From: Oscillospiraceae bacterium
GTDB taxonomy: Bacteria > Bacillota > Clostridia > Oscillospirales > UBA929
NCBI GenBank assembly: GCA_009784085.1
Contig: WRCJ01000018.1
Location: 1-21,285 of the forward strand
Reading direction: 5' to 3'
DNA: 21,285 nt
Part shown: positions 7,303-13,295 of the stretch, in pieces
How positions within the stretch are numbered: the stretch's first letter is position 1
Layout: every line of letters begins with the position of its first letter
Position numbers and translations under genes: made by a program
The notes under the pieces: model-generated
Database searches by the model: none
What the model was told of the DNA's origin: nothing
What the model saw: only the letters and a program-made list of their open reading frames with translations

Positions 7303-8075
7303 AAGGGCGCCTCCTCTACAGTATGTTCCTCTTTGCATTTTGTTCCAACAAGGATATGCCGCAAAAACGCCAACGCTTCCGCCGCCTCCGCACGGCGCGC
7401 CTGGTCTGCCTTGCGGCGCGACGCGCGCAGTCCGGACAGCTCGGCTTCCAGGCGGGCTATTTGGGCGGCTAGATAATGCGGTAGCAACGGATCGCCGCTG
7501 TTTTCCAAAGCGCGGCTGACATAGCGGCGACCGGGGGATGGCCGCATGCCGGGGGAGATCGCGGCCACGGCGCCATCGCGCCGTGTGGCCACGGGTACGG
7601 GCACGGGTACGGGTACGGCCGCGGCCGCTATGATACAGTACAGACGCCGCCCCTCCCGCGCCAACCGCTCGGCGTTGATAGACGCGCCCAAAAACGCCCG
7701 CAGGCGTTCCGCGTGGGACATGGGCTGTAACAGGCATGTGACGTGGGGCGGCGGCGGGTTTTTTTGCCAGATATCGATGATGGTGTCGGCGCCAAGGCCG
7801 GCGACGACCACGATATCAAGGGAATCCATTGGCAACCCCGCCAGACCGTCGGATTGACGCAAAGAAACGGCGCCTTCCAATCCGCATCGCGAAATCAGAC
7901 GGCGCGCCTTTTCCAGCGGCTCGGGACGCAAATCGGTTCCCAACGCGAAAGAGGCCAACCCTTGTTGCACCAGATACACCGGCAACCGTCCGTGATCCGT
8001 GCCGATGTCCGCCACGCGCGCGCCCGGCGGGATGAAAGCGGCGACAGCCAGCAGGCGCGGTGGCAATACGACCAC
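7299..8075 (-). CDS. trmK: tRNA (adenine(22)-N1)-methyltransferase TrmK
   Basis: Methylates N1 of A22 in bacterial tRNAs using S-adenosylmethionine. The 258-residue protein begins LPPRLLAVAAFIPPGARVADIGTDHG, the TrmK opening with the SAM-binding motif I. Further family segments are IVVVAGLGADTIIDI and LLQPMSHAERLRAFL, followed by a C-terminal helical region. The start is a GTG at 8075; an in-frame TAG, which is the stop of the upstream gene, lies four codons before it, so no longer start is possible. There is no clear Shine-Dalgarno site, which suggests coupling to the upstream DUF1858 gene. A Val-Pro repeat insertion (~residues 152-162) comes from a hexanucleotide array. It is slightly longer than typical TrmK. 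Confidence 0.92.
   Translation of the reverse strand: MVVLPPRLLAVAAFIPPGARVADIGTDHGRLPVYLVQQGLASFALGTDLRPEPLEKARRLISRCGLEGAVSLRQSDGLAGLPMDSLDIVVVAGLGADTIIDIWQKNPPPPHVTCLLQPMSHAERLRAFLGASINAERLAREGRRLYCIIAAAAVPVPVPVPVATRRDGAVAAISPGMRPSPGRRYVSRALENSGDPLLPHYLAAQIARLEAELSGLRASRRKADQARRAEAAEALAFLRHILVGTKCKEEHTVEEAPL
7591..7618 (-). repeat. Hexanucleotide repeat in trmK coding VPVPVPV
   Basis: On the plus strand, ACGGGT or ACGGGC recurs about four and a half times in tandem. On the coding strand it gives an alternating Val-Pro run in the loop before the C-terminal domain. The 6-bp period keeps the frame under slippage. Confidence 0.8.
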
Positions 8076-8084
8076 AGGCGCCGG

Positions 8085-8294
8085 CTATTGGGCGGCAGCC
8101 AGGTGATTGTTGATTTTCCCCAACAGCTCGTCGGGATCCACGCCATGCACCATGCAGGCCTGTTCCAAGGATTCCCCCTGGGAAGCCGGACAGCCGAGGC
8201 AGTGCATGCCGATCTCCATGAAGTACCGCGCGGTGGAAATGTCCATCCGCAAGATGTCGCCAATGAGGGAATCCTTTGTAACCTGATTCATCAT
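8085..8294 (-). CDS. DUF1858 domain protein (hybrid-cluster-associated type)
   Basis: A 69-residue protein matching the small DUF1858 family, which is often found fused to or near redox proteins. The typical core is visible: IGDILRMDISTARYFMEIGM, then HCLGCPAS with a CxxC pair, then ESLEQACMVHGVDPDELLGKIN. The molecular function is not established. Two adjacent ATGs (8294 and 8291) lie 5 and 8 bases after GGGAG, and either may be used. It heads the operon with trmK, whose start follows its TAG stop by 9 bases. The upstream 56 bp is AT-rich and probably holds the operon promoter, but no -35/-10 pair is clear. Confidence 0.85.
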   Translation of the reverse strand: MMNQVTKDSLIGDILRMDISTARYFMEIGMHCLGCPASQGESLEQACMVHGVDPDELLGKINNHLAAAQ

Positions 8295-8350
8295 GTCGTC
8301 TCCCAGATTATCTATTATTCTTTTATCATTTTAAATATTACTCTGTCTTA

Positions 8351-9148
8351 TCATTCATTTTTCGCTGTTTGGGGTGTGCGGAGGAAGAAGAGGAACAGAA
8401 GCCCGACGGGGAACAGGACTAAACTGACAATCTGCGAGGTGGAGATGCCCAGCACAAAACCGCGCACCACATCGCCGCGTAGGAATTCCAGCGCGAACCG
8501 CTCGACAGCGTAAGCGGTGAGGTAGATGCCTATCACGCGATACCCACGCCCCGGCCTACGGTGTACATAGAGGAGAAGCGCGGCGCACAGCAAGACATTT
8601 AGGCCGGCTTCCAGCAATTGGACGGGGAAACGGGGGATGCCGTCCCTCACAGCCGAGAGCGCGTGGGGGGGGTAACACACGCCCCACGCGGCGCCAGCCT
8701 CGATGCCATAACAGCAACCGGCCAAGTAGCAACCGAGCCTCCCGATGGCATGTCCCAGCGGTACGGCGGGGAGGATGGTTTCGGCGATAGGCGCGAAGGC
8801 TAACTTAAAGCCGCGGCAAAACAAAAGCGCGGCAACCACGCCGCCGATCAACCCGCCGTAAAAGACCAGCTCCCCGAACATATAGGAGAGGAACTCAGTC
8901 AACGTCATCGCGATGTATTTATCAATGTTGAACAATACTTCGGGCAGCTTGGTGATGGGACGGAAGAGAAATAACCCAATCAAGGCGCCGCAAACAGCAA
9001 TGAGCGAAACATACACGATGTCCGCGGCGGGATAATGGGTGAATTTTGCGTGGAAATAGGCGACGAGGATAGCCACAGCAAAACCCAGCAGCAACATCAG
9101 CCCATAGGAAGAAATGTCCCTGCCGAGGATATTGATAAAAGGATGCAT
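8351..9148 (-). CDS. Prolipoprotein diacylglyceryl transferase-like membrane protein
   Basis: A 265-residue polytopic membrane protein with Lgt architecture (about seven hydrophobic segments). Family landmarks: FYGGLIGG, HAIGRLGCYLAGCCYG, RFPVQLLEAGLN and RFALEFLRGD. True Lgt moves diacylglycerol from phosphatidylglycerol to the lipobox Cys. Here, by alignment from memory with E. coli Lgt, the HGG His is Tyr, the Asn of GRxGN is Cys, and the following Glu is Cys, while the Arg of GR and the R-E-R of the last motif remain. It is therefore probably an Lgt-like paralogue of uncertain activity rather than the housekeeping enzyme. The ATG at 9148 has AGGAG 6 bases upstream. It sits downstream of the DUF4190-like gene on the same strand. 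Confidence 0.8.
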   Translation of the reverse strand: MHPFINILGRDISSYGLMLLLGFAVAILVAYFHAKFTHYPAADIVYVSLIAVCGALIGLFLFRPITKLPEVLFNIDKYIAMTLTEFLSYMFGELVFYGGLIGGVVAALLFCRGFKLAFAPIAETILPAVPLGHAIGRLGCYLAGCCYGIEAGAAWGVCYPPHALSAVRDGIPRFPVQLLEAGLNVLLCAALLLYVHRRPGRGYRVIGIYLTAYAVERFALEFLRGDVVRGFVLGISTSQIVSLVLFPVGLLFLFFLRTPQTAKNE

Positions 9149-9218
9149 AGCATCTCCTAGTAAACCGCAATGATCCCCCCGCGCAAGGCGAGGAAATCAT
9201 TGCGGCGTAGGGTGTGTT

Positions 9219-9641
9219 TTAGAAGCCGTAGCTCCAGTTGTTCACGTCGCTCCAACATACGGCGCAGATAATGGTACCGATCACGCAAAATACCAGCGCG
9301 ATAATCGTGCAAATAATGCCCCCCGTCGCCGCCCCAGCGGGGGCGCCGACCTGGCTCAGTTTCTTCTTGCCAATAATCCCGAGAATCAGGGAAGGTATGG
9401 CGCAACAAAAGCCCATGATCTGACAAAAAAAGCCCACCGCAAGAGGCATGGAAAGAACTCCGAAAAACAATGCCACGATACCGAGAACCAACGAGACGAT
9501 TGACATTGCCTTCCCGCCCGGGGAACTGGGTGGGGTACCCGGGCCGCCCGGGCCACCGTATTGCGGTTGCTGGTAGGGTTGCTGGTAGGGTTGCTGGTAA
9601 GGTTGCTGCGGAGGTTGCTGGCCGCCGTAATTGTTATCCAT
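9219..9641 (-). CDS. DUF4190-like membrane protein with Gln/Pro-rich N-terminus
   Basis: A 140-residue protein. Residues 1 to ~45 are a Pro/Gln/Tyr/Gly-rich cytoplasmic tail with PYQQ repeats. There follow two hydrophobic segments, AMSIVSLVLGIVALFFGVLS and ATGGIICTIIALVFCVIGT, around a short IGKKKLSQ loop, the layout of DUF4190 proteins. Function is unknown. The ATG at 9641 is chosen for its AAGGGAG site and because the promoter at 9706-9734 lies inside the longer open frame. The tail is encoded by a 12-bp tandem repeat. Confidence 0.85.
   Translation of the reverse strand: MDNNYGGQQPPQQPYQQPYQQPYQQPQYGGPGGPGTPPSSPGGKAMSIVSLVLGIVALFFGVLSMPLAVGFFCQIMGFCCAIPSLILGIIGKKKLSQVGAPAGAATGGIICTIIALVFCVIGTIICAVCWSDVNNWSYGF
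9566..9612 (-). repeat. 12-bp tandem repeat coding PYQQ units
   Basis: On the plus strand GTTGCTGGTAGG occurs at 9566 and 9578, with a one-base variant at 9590 and a decayed copy at 9602. It encodes the PYQQ repeats of the DUF4190-like protein; copy changes stay in frame. Confidence 0.85.
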
Positions 9642-9705
9642 GGTAGAGGCTCCCTTCAAAATATTTTCTGTTTCTGTCTCTCGCTTCTGCATTACCATTA
9701 TTACC

Positions 9706-9734
9706 ATTATAACAGCTGATAGGGAACCTGTCAA
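9706..9734 (-). promoter_or_regulatory. Sigma-A promoter of the DUF4190-like gene
   Basis: On the minus strand TTGACA (9729-9734), a 17-bp spacer, and TATAAT (9706-9711) match consensus exactly. A 9-bp tandem (ATAATGGTA twice) follows the -10 at the expected start site. Confidence 0.9.
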
Positions 9735-9824
9735 CAATAGCGTACACAAAAAATTTACGGTTTATATATAAATTGTTCACTATGATCGAAGAGGGTGGTG
9801 TGCGGCTTGCCGCAGGTCTTTAGG

Positions 9825-9888
9825 CAGCAAACTTCATGCGGGTTCCCTGCGCCACGATGTAGGCGAGGCTGGTCGCATGAAGTTTCAT
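9825..9888 (+). repeat. Dispersed hairpin repeat, copy B
   Basis: A 64-bp block matching the minus strand of 4460-4529. The arms AAACTTCATGCG (9829-9840) and CGCATGAAGTTT (9874-9885) pair perfectly over 12 bp around a 33-nt internal part. The internal word GCGCCACGA, a following GTA, and the final 23 bp (9866-9888) are shared with copy A, so the similarity is more than the stem alone. Confidence 0.75.
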
Positions 9889-10020
9889 TGGCGTATCGCC
9901 ATGCATTGCAGGGAAAACTTCCATGGAGGGCGCTATCGAGAGCGCAGGATCTATCCCCTGTCACCCTGTCAACAGCCTCTTTACAAATCCCCTACAGCAT
10001 GATATGATATTCTTGTAGAA

Positions 10021-10049
10021 TTGATTGAGAATCAACCAAATGGTTTATA
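10021..10049 (+). promoter_or_regulatory. Possible promoter of the lipoprotein gene
   Basis: TTGATT (10021-10026), a 17-bp spacer and TTTATA (10044-10049). The -35 is part of a small inverted repeat, TTGATT-GAG-AATCAA. It is a moderate match only. Confidence 0.4.
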
Positions 10050-10125
10050 CACGATGCCTATAGATAGGCGCGGCATATGCCGTTGCAGATACTGCGGCGT
10101 ATTTCGCGCAAGCTAACCTTACCCC

Positions 10126-10146
10126 CAGCGCGGGGCGTTTGTCCCG
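10126..10146 (+). repeat. 21-bp word shared with 13238-13258, copy 1
   Basis: The word starts CAGCGCGGGGCGTTTG and ends TCCCG; GCGGG and CCCG(C/T) can pair around GCGTTTGT. An identical copy lies upstream of the FHA-SEDS gene, and TTCAT follows two bases later in both. Both copies lie on the plus strand shortly before a plus-strand gene. Confidence 0.7.
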
Positions 10147-10164
10147 TATTCATTCCTATTTGTG

Positions 10165-10180
10165 CCGCCGCAAGCGGCGG
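10165..10180 (+). promoter_or_regulatory. Hairpin abutting the lipoprotein ribosome-binding site
   Basis: CCGCCG, loop CAAG, CGGCGG form a perfect 6-bp GC stem ending four bases before GGAGG (10184-10188). It may affect access to the ribosome site or be a processing stem; no T-run follows, so it is not a normal terminator. Confidence 0.4.
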
Positions 10181-10193
10181 GAAGGAGGCTATT

Positions 10194-10661
10194 GTGAAGA
10201 AAACAATTTGTGTTACAGGGATTTTTCTCATACTATTAGGTCTCGTTGGTTGCGATTATCACAAAATCAACAATTATATTTCATTACCCGATTATTATGG
10301 TTCGGAGTGCTATTGGGGTGAGGGTTTTCAAGACTATACTGATTATTGCAAATACTTTTATGATGAAGACAATATAAAAAAGTTCGAAACACACCCCAAA
10401 TTTAAAAAAGTCGAAGAAATTGATATCGAGAGTATTAGAGGCTATTTCATAGATTTCGATGAATGGATGAAATTTAAAAACTATTATGAAAGATATGATT
10501 TTAATTGTCAGTCGCAAATAAAAAAAGGGGACTATTTCTACGTCATCGATAAAGGAGAAACAATAGACGAGGATGATATTTTCGGAAAATATACAAATTA
10601 TAGTGTCTACTATGTTGATATGTCTATGCGTACCTTGTATTACATCCACTCGAATATATAG
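10194..10661 (+). CDS. Putative AT-rich lipoprotein of unknown function
   Basis: A 155-residue protein beginning MKKTICVTGIFLILLGLVGC with a clear lipobox (LVGC, Cys at residue 20), so it is expected to be diacylated and anchored outside the membrane. The mature part is acidic and very rich in Tyr, Asp and Lys (for example NYISLPDYYGSECYW and YNYSVYYVD-like stretches) with no domain I recognise. The start is the GTG at 10194, with GGAGG 5 bases upstream; the longer frame starting at 10077 covers untranslated DNA. Its base composition is much more AT-rich than the flanking metabolic genes, consistent with transfer. It converges on the DUF4177 gene with only 24 bp between stops. Confidence 0.82.
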   Translation: MKKTICVTGIFLILLGLVGCDYHKINNYISLPDYYGSECYWGEGFQDYTDYCKYFYDEDNIKKFETHPKFKKVEEIDIESIRGYFIDFDEWMKFKNYYERYDFNCQSQIKKGDYFYVIDKGETIDEDDIFGKYTNYSVYYVDMSMRTLYYIHSNI

Positions 10662-10685
10662 TTGTAATATTCCCGTTTCCGTTCA

Positions 10686-10886
10686 TTACTGTTGAATTAT
10701 GTCTATTTCGCGCTTGAAAACCAGAATAGCATAGCCGTCAATAAATACATTCCCTGTAACCTCAACTAAATCCCATCCCTCAGTGCCATGCTTATTCAGT
10801 TCTGTTGCAAATTGTTCCGCATACTTTTCGCCAGAGGTGAACACACCTCTTCTTTGTGATAATACCTTGTACTCGAATTTTTTCAT
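10686..10886 (-). CDS. DUF4177 domain protein
   Basis: A 66-residue protein starting MKKFEYKVL, with GTEGWDLVEVTG and GYAILVFKRE, the pattern of the small DUF4177 family. The function of the family is unknown. The ATG at 10886 overlaps the stop of the upstream tautomerase-like gene as ATGA, and GGGGTG lies 5 bases upstream, so the two are coupled. A TTG five codons earlier is possible but is less well placed. Confidence 0.85.
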   Translation of the reverse strand: MKKFEYKVLSQRRGVFTSGEKYAEQFATELNKHGTEGWDLVEVTGNVFIDGYAILVFKREIDIIQQ

Positions 10887-11041
10887 ATTGCACCCCGCCA
10901 AAAATGATAAATTTTATTTTTGTCTGTCGCTTTTTTTGGTGTACCCATAGTGTCGTGGACAACGGCGGCGATTCGTTCGGCGGCCTCCTGTAGCTTTTCG
11001 TGGGGCTTCCCGGCGATGGTCTTGATCACGATATGCGGCAT
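10883..11041 (-). CDS. 4-oxalocrotonate tautomerase-like small protein, C-terminus atypical
   Basis: A 52-residue frame starting MPHIVIKTIAGKPHEKLQE. This is the tautomerase superfamily opening with the catalytic Pro exposed after Met removal, followed by the usual amphipathic helix to about residue 38. Family members are about 60-65 residues and continue into a strand with an SVAIEE-like segment. Here the frame instead passes through an A-rich stretch and ends KNKIYHFWRGAI, so the second half looks lost or replaced. The ATG at 11041 has AAAGGAG 9 bases upstream and a promoter at 11074-11103. It overlaps the DUF4177 start by 4 bp. It is probably a remnant or a fused 3' end; activity is doubtful. 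Confidence 0.7.
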   Translation of the reverse strand: MPHIVIKTIAGKPHEKLQEAAERIAAVVHDTMGTPKKATDKNKIYHFWRGAI

Positions 11042-11073
11042 ATAGCATCGCTCCTTTTCATAAGCTCATAACT

Positions 11074-11103
11074 ATTATAACCGTTATTTGAAACCTATGT
11101 AAA
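11074..11103 (-). promoter_or_regulatory. Promoter of the tautomerase-like/DUF4177 pair
   Basis: On the minus strand TTTACA (11098-11103), an 18-bp spacer and TATAAT (11074-11079). It lies just past the presumed end of the IS607-type element. Confidence 0.65.
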
Positions 11104-11290
11104 TCTCGCGAGCGAAACTTACTGTTCAATTCCTGCTTCACAGAGGAGGTAACCCAAGAACTCTCCACAGGCTGACACGGTGTAACTCACCGCGATTTGT
11201 TTTCCTATGCGTTCACAGCGTAATTTTCCAAGTTTCTTGCTGCATTGTGGTCGCGGTCACAGGTAAACCCGCAGGCATCGCAGTGATAGG
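11100..11290 (-). ncRNA. Probable omega RNA (TnpB guide RNA scaffold)
   Basis: TnpB nucleases of IS200/IS605 and IS607 elements use an RNA derived from the 3' end of tnpB and the right end of the element. Downstream of the tnpB stop, on the minus strand, the sequence includes TGTGGAGAGTTCTTGGG and GAAGCAGGAATTGAACAG, reminiscent of scaffold ends I recall next to TnpB genes, before an abrupt change to AT-rich host-like DNA. Boundaries are inferred and approximate. Confidence 0.4.
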
Positions 11291-12320
11291 TACGCTCTGA
11301 CAAGGACAGAGTTTCCTTTGCGGCGCCACAGTTCGAGCAGGTTTTGCTGGACGCAAACCACCTGTCGGCAACAACTACACGGGAACCTGAAACCTCAGAT
11401 TTGTACTCGATTTGCCGTCTGCACGCAGACAGTGCCGCGTCCGCGATAGACCTCGCTAGCTTGTGATTAGCCATCATTCCCTTCACATTTAGGTCTTCAA
11501 TGCCTATCACAGCATAGTTCTGCGTCAGCATGGTGGTGAGCTTGTGCGTTTCGTCAGTTCGCAGGTCTGCCATTCTCGCGTAAAGCCGCGCTATCTTTCG
11601 CTTTGTCTTTTTGAAATTGGCCGACTGCTTCTCTCCTTTCTTTGCGCCTTTGCGCCGGGATAGTTCTTGATTTAGCCGCCTAAGCTGGTCTTCGTACTTC
11701 CTGCTCGCTTTCGAGCTTTGGATGACAGTGCCATCCGATAAAACCGCGAGTGATTTAACGCCAAAATCAACGCCTACGGCTTGGCTTTCGCCTGTGTGCG
11801 TTGGTTCCGGTTTGTGGATTTCTACCTGTACGGCTATGAACCACTTATCAGCCCTCCTGCTGATTGCTGCAGCCACTATCTTGCCGCTGAGCCTTAACGG
11901 CTCCGCAAGCCTCACATCGCCAAGCTTTGGTATCTGCACATGGGTATTTTTGATTTTGAATTGGTCATTTGATAGTGCAAAGCTATCGTCGACGCCTTTT
12001 TTGTGGAACTTCGGAAAGTCGGCTCTCTTTGCAAAGAAGTTCTTGAAAGCGCTATTCAAATCGTCCCTGATTGCCAGCTGTGGGGCGCACTTCGTTACTT
12101 CGAGCATCCACGGGAACTGCTCCGCCTTAATCGCGTTTAACTCACGCCGTAACGCCGCTTCGTTGAACCTGTACGTATTGTCCTGTTCATATAGTTCCTT
12201 CGCCCGGGCAAGCGCCCAGTTGTAAGCGAAACGGGCAACGCCACAGGCTTTTGCGAAATATGTGGCCTGTTGGTTATTCGGGTACAGCCTGATTTTGTGC
12301 GCCCGGAGTATCATTTCCAT
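11205..12320 (-). CDS. tnpB: RNA-guided endonuclease TnpB (IS607-associated)
   Basis: A 371-residue TnpB. The N-terminal segment MILRAHKIRLYPNNQQ and FAYNWALARAKELY is the usual opening helix region. The RuvC-like catalytic residues are in place: Asp185 in VGVDFGVKSLA, Glu275 in IGIEDLNVKGM and Asp357 in CDRDHNAARNL. The zinc ribbon has CSNCG (C328, C331) and CDACG (C347, C350). Nothing is missing, so it should be an active RNA-guided nuclease, which biases retention of the element at its donor site. ATGs at 12320 and 12314 are both possible; GGAAGGGGG lies about 10 bases before the first. Its start overlaps the recombinase 3' end by 47 bp. Confidence 0.93.
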   Translation of the reverse strand: MEMILRAHKIRLYPNNQQATYFAKACGVARFAYNWALARAKELYEQDNTYRFNEAALRRELNAIKAEQFPWMLEVTKCAPQLAIRDDLNSAFKNFFAKRADFPKFHKKGVDDSFALSNDQFKIKNTHVQIPKLGDVRLAEPLRLSGKIVAAAISRRADKWFIAVQVEIHKPEPTHTGESQAVGVDFGVKSLAVLSDGTVIQSSKASRKYEDQLRRLNQELSRRKGAKKGEKQSANFKKTKRKIARLYARMADLRTDETHKLTTMLTQNYAVIGIEDLNVKGMMANHKLARSIADAALSACRRQIEYKSEVSGSRVVVADRWFASSKTCSNCGAAKETLSLSERTYHCDACGFTCDRDHNAARNLENYAVNA

Positions 12321-12921
12321 TCGCGTCAGCCCCCTTCCTTTTCTTGTTCTGGTGGCTGCGCTTGCCGTATATCTTCGCGCTGAATGTCGCTATTAATGCC
12401 AGCATATCCTCAACAAGCTCCGCTTCAAACGACTTAGGGAGCACCTGCTCAACACAGACGATCTCAACGCCAAGTTGCTTAAAGAAGAACTCGTACATCT
12501 TGTAATTGAAGCGTGTCAACCTGTCCTTATGCGCAATAACGAGTTTAGCGAACTTGCCTTTTTTGGCGGCTTCAATAAGTGCTTTTACCTTTGGGCGGTT
12601 ATCATTCATACCAGAGGAACACTCTTCAAACGTAGCAACGATTTAATAGCCATGCTCCACGCAGTAGTCCATGTTCCGGATTTTCTGCCTGTCTAAATCG
12701 CCTTTCTGCTTCTGGTCATGGCTCGACACCCGGCTGTATATCGCAGCCCAGTGCTGTTTGTAGTCATCGGGCGTCTCACCTTTGAGTTTCGCCACGTCAG
12801 ACTCTTTGTATCGCCGATGCCCGCCTTTGGTCCTGTATACGGGCAACGCACTCTCCGGCATGCGCCTGACACTATCTATGTGTAAACCAAGTTCCTTCGC
12901 TACGTCTGACGCAGTAATCAT
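12274..12921 (-). pseudogene. tnpA: IS607-type serine recombinase TnpA, interrupted by an ochre codon
   Basis: One 216-codon frame with a single internal TAA at 12643-12645 (codon 93). Codons 1-92 hold a MerR-like helix-turn-helix (SDVAKELGLHIDSVRRM, RTKGGHRRYKESDV) and the catalytic region AAIYSRVSSHDQ with nucleophile Ser66. After the stop the same frame continues IVATFEECSSG, then LVIAHKDRLTRF with the active-site Arg, and the usual C-terminus. Family members read through here as GYE(I/V)V, so one G to T change (GAA to TAA) explains the break. Without readthrough the element lacks its transposase. The ATG at 12921 overlaps the stop of the 56-aa gene. Confidence 0.88.
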
Positions 12922-13088
12922 TTATGCGCCCTCCGCTCTATAAGTTGCTCAATAAAATAATCGAGCCACTCATTGAGAGAGTCAGCCGTTACACCTTCGA
13001 GGTCAAATGGAAATTCATACTCACGCCCTATATCTGTGACAAAAGAGTTTTCTTTTACCTTGATAACCCTGCCTATCCCGTTCACCAT
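12918..13088 (-). CDS. 56-aa leader protein of the IS607-type element, unknown function
   Basis: A short gene starting MVNGIGRVIKVKENSF, continuing IGREYEFPFDLEG and SLNEWLDYFIEQLIERR. Support for coding: GAGGAGG five bases before the ATG at 13088, a good promoter at 13112-13140, and an ATGA overlap of its stop with the tnpA start. The protein is acidic with a predicted amphipathic C-terminal helix. I recognise no domain. The position suggests an accessory or regulator of the recombinase, or simply a translational coupler. Confidence 0.75.
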   Translation of the reverse strand: MVNGIGRVIKVKENSFVTDIGREYEFPFDLEGVTADSLNEWLDYFIEQLIERRAHK

Positions 13089-13111
13089 ATCATCCTCCTC
13101 GTGTTAGTATT

Positions 13112-13140
13112 ATGGTAACATATTTGGCGAGGCAAGTCAA
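13112..13140 (-). promoter_or_regulatory. Promoter of the IS607-type gene cluster
   Basis: On the minus strand TTGACT (13135-13140), a 17-bp spacer and TACCAT (13112-13117), followed by the Shine-Dalgarno site of the 56-aa gene. A second TTGACTTAA lies about 50 bp upstream. Confidence 0.7.
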
Positions 13141-13237
13141 CTCCTTTTGCAAGTTTGTCATAGATAATCATAGCTATTAAGTCAACTGCTTAAACCCCAT
13201 ATCGCCGATTTGTCACGCGGAATTGGCAAGGTGTCCA

Positions 13238-13258
13238 CAGCGCGGGGCGTTTGTCCCG
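13238..13258 (+). repeat. 21-bp word shared with 10126-10146, copy 2
   Basis: An exact copy of the word at 10126-10146. Here GCGGG and CCCGC pair around an 8-nt loop. It lies 38 bp before the -35 of the FHA-SEDS promoter and may be the remains of a terminator or a small dispersed element. Confidence 0.7.
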
Positions 13259-13295
13259 CTTTCATGCGATTGCCCTGAAAGAACATAACCCCGGC

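Larger units (their letters stand above)
9735..10193. other. Long intergenic region without a convincing gene
   Basis: Between the DUF4190-like promoter and the lipoprotein start I find no credible coding gene. Open frames of ~70 codons on both strands (9755-9964 minus, 9795-10007 plus) lie over the hairpin repeat and have no Shine-Dalgarno site. The stretch contains repeat copy B (9825-9888), a small GCGCT/AGCGC hairpin near 9929-9945, a weak plus-strand promoter (10021-10049), a 21-bp word shared with 13238-13258, and a hairpin beside the lipoprotein ribosome site. Confidence 0.6.
11100..13140 (-). mobile_element. IS607-type transposable element (approximate limits)
   Basis: The element holds, in order on the minus strand, a 56-aa gene, an IS607-type serine recombinase (broken) and TnpB, each overlapping the next. 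IS607 elements have no terminal inverted repeats and leave no target duplication, so the ends cannot be fixed. The limits given are the probable 3' end of the TnpB scaffold and the promoter upstream of the first gene. Its GC content is lower than that of the neighbouring cell-wall and metabolic genes. Confidence 0.75.

Noticed and set aside
6432..7737. Extended 438-residue form of the Nif3-like protein
   Set aside because: The extra N-terminus lies within trmK in another frame. The ATG at 7302 has a good ribosome site and the conserved ATGA overlap.
9755..10007. Open frames of about 70 codons on both strands over the hairpin repeat
   Set aside because: They have no ribosome-binding sites, are Cys/His/Arg-rich and mutually overlap the palindromic element. 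They are better explained as non-coding repeat.
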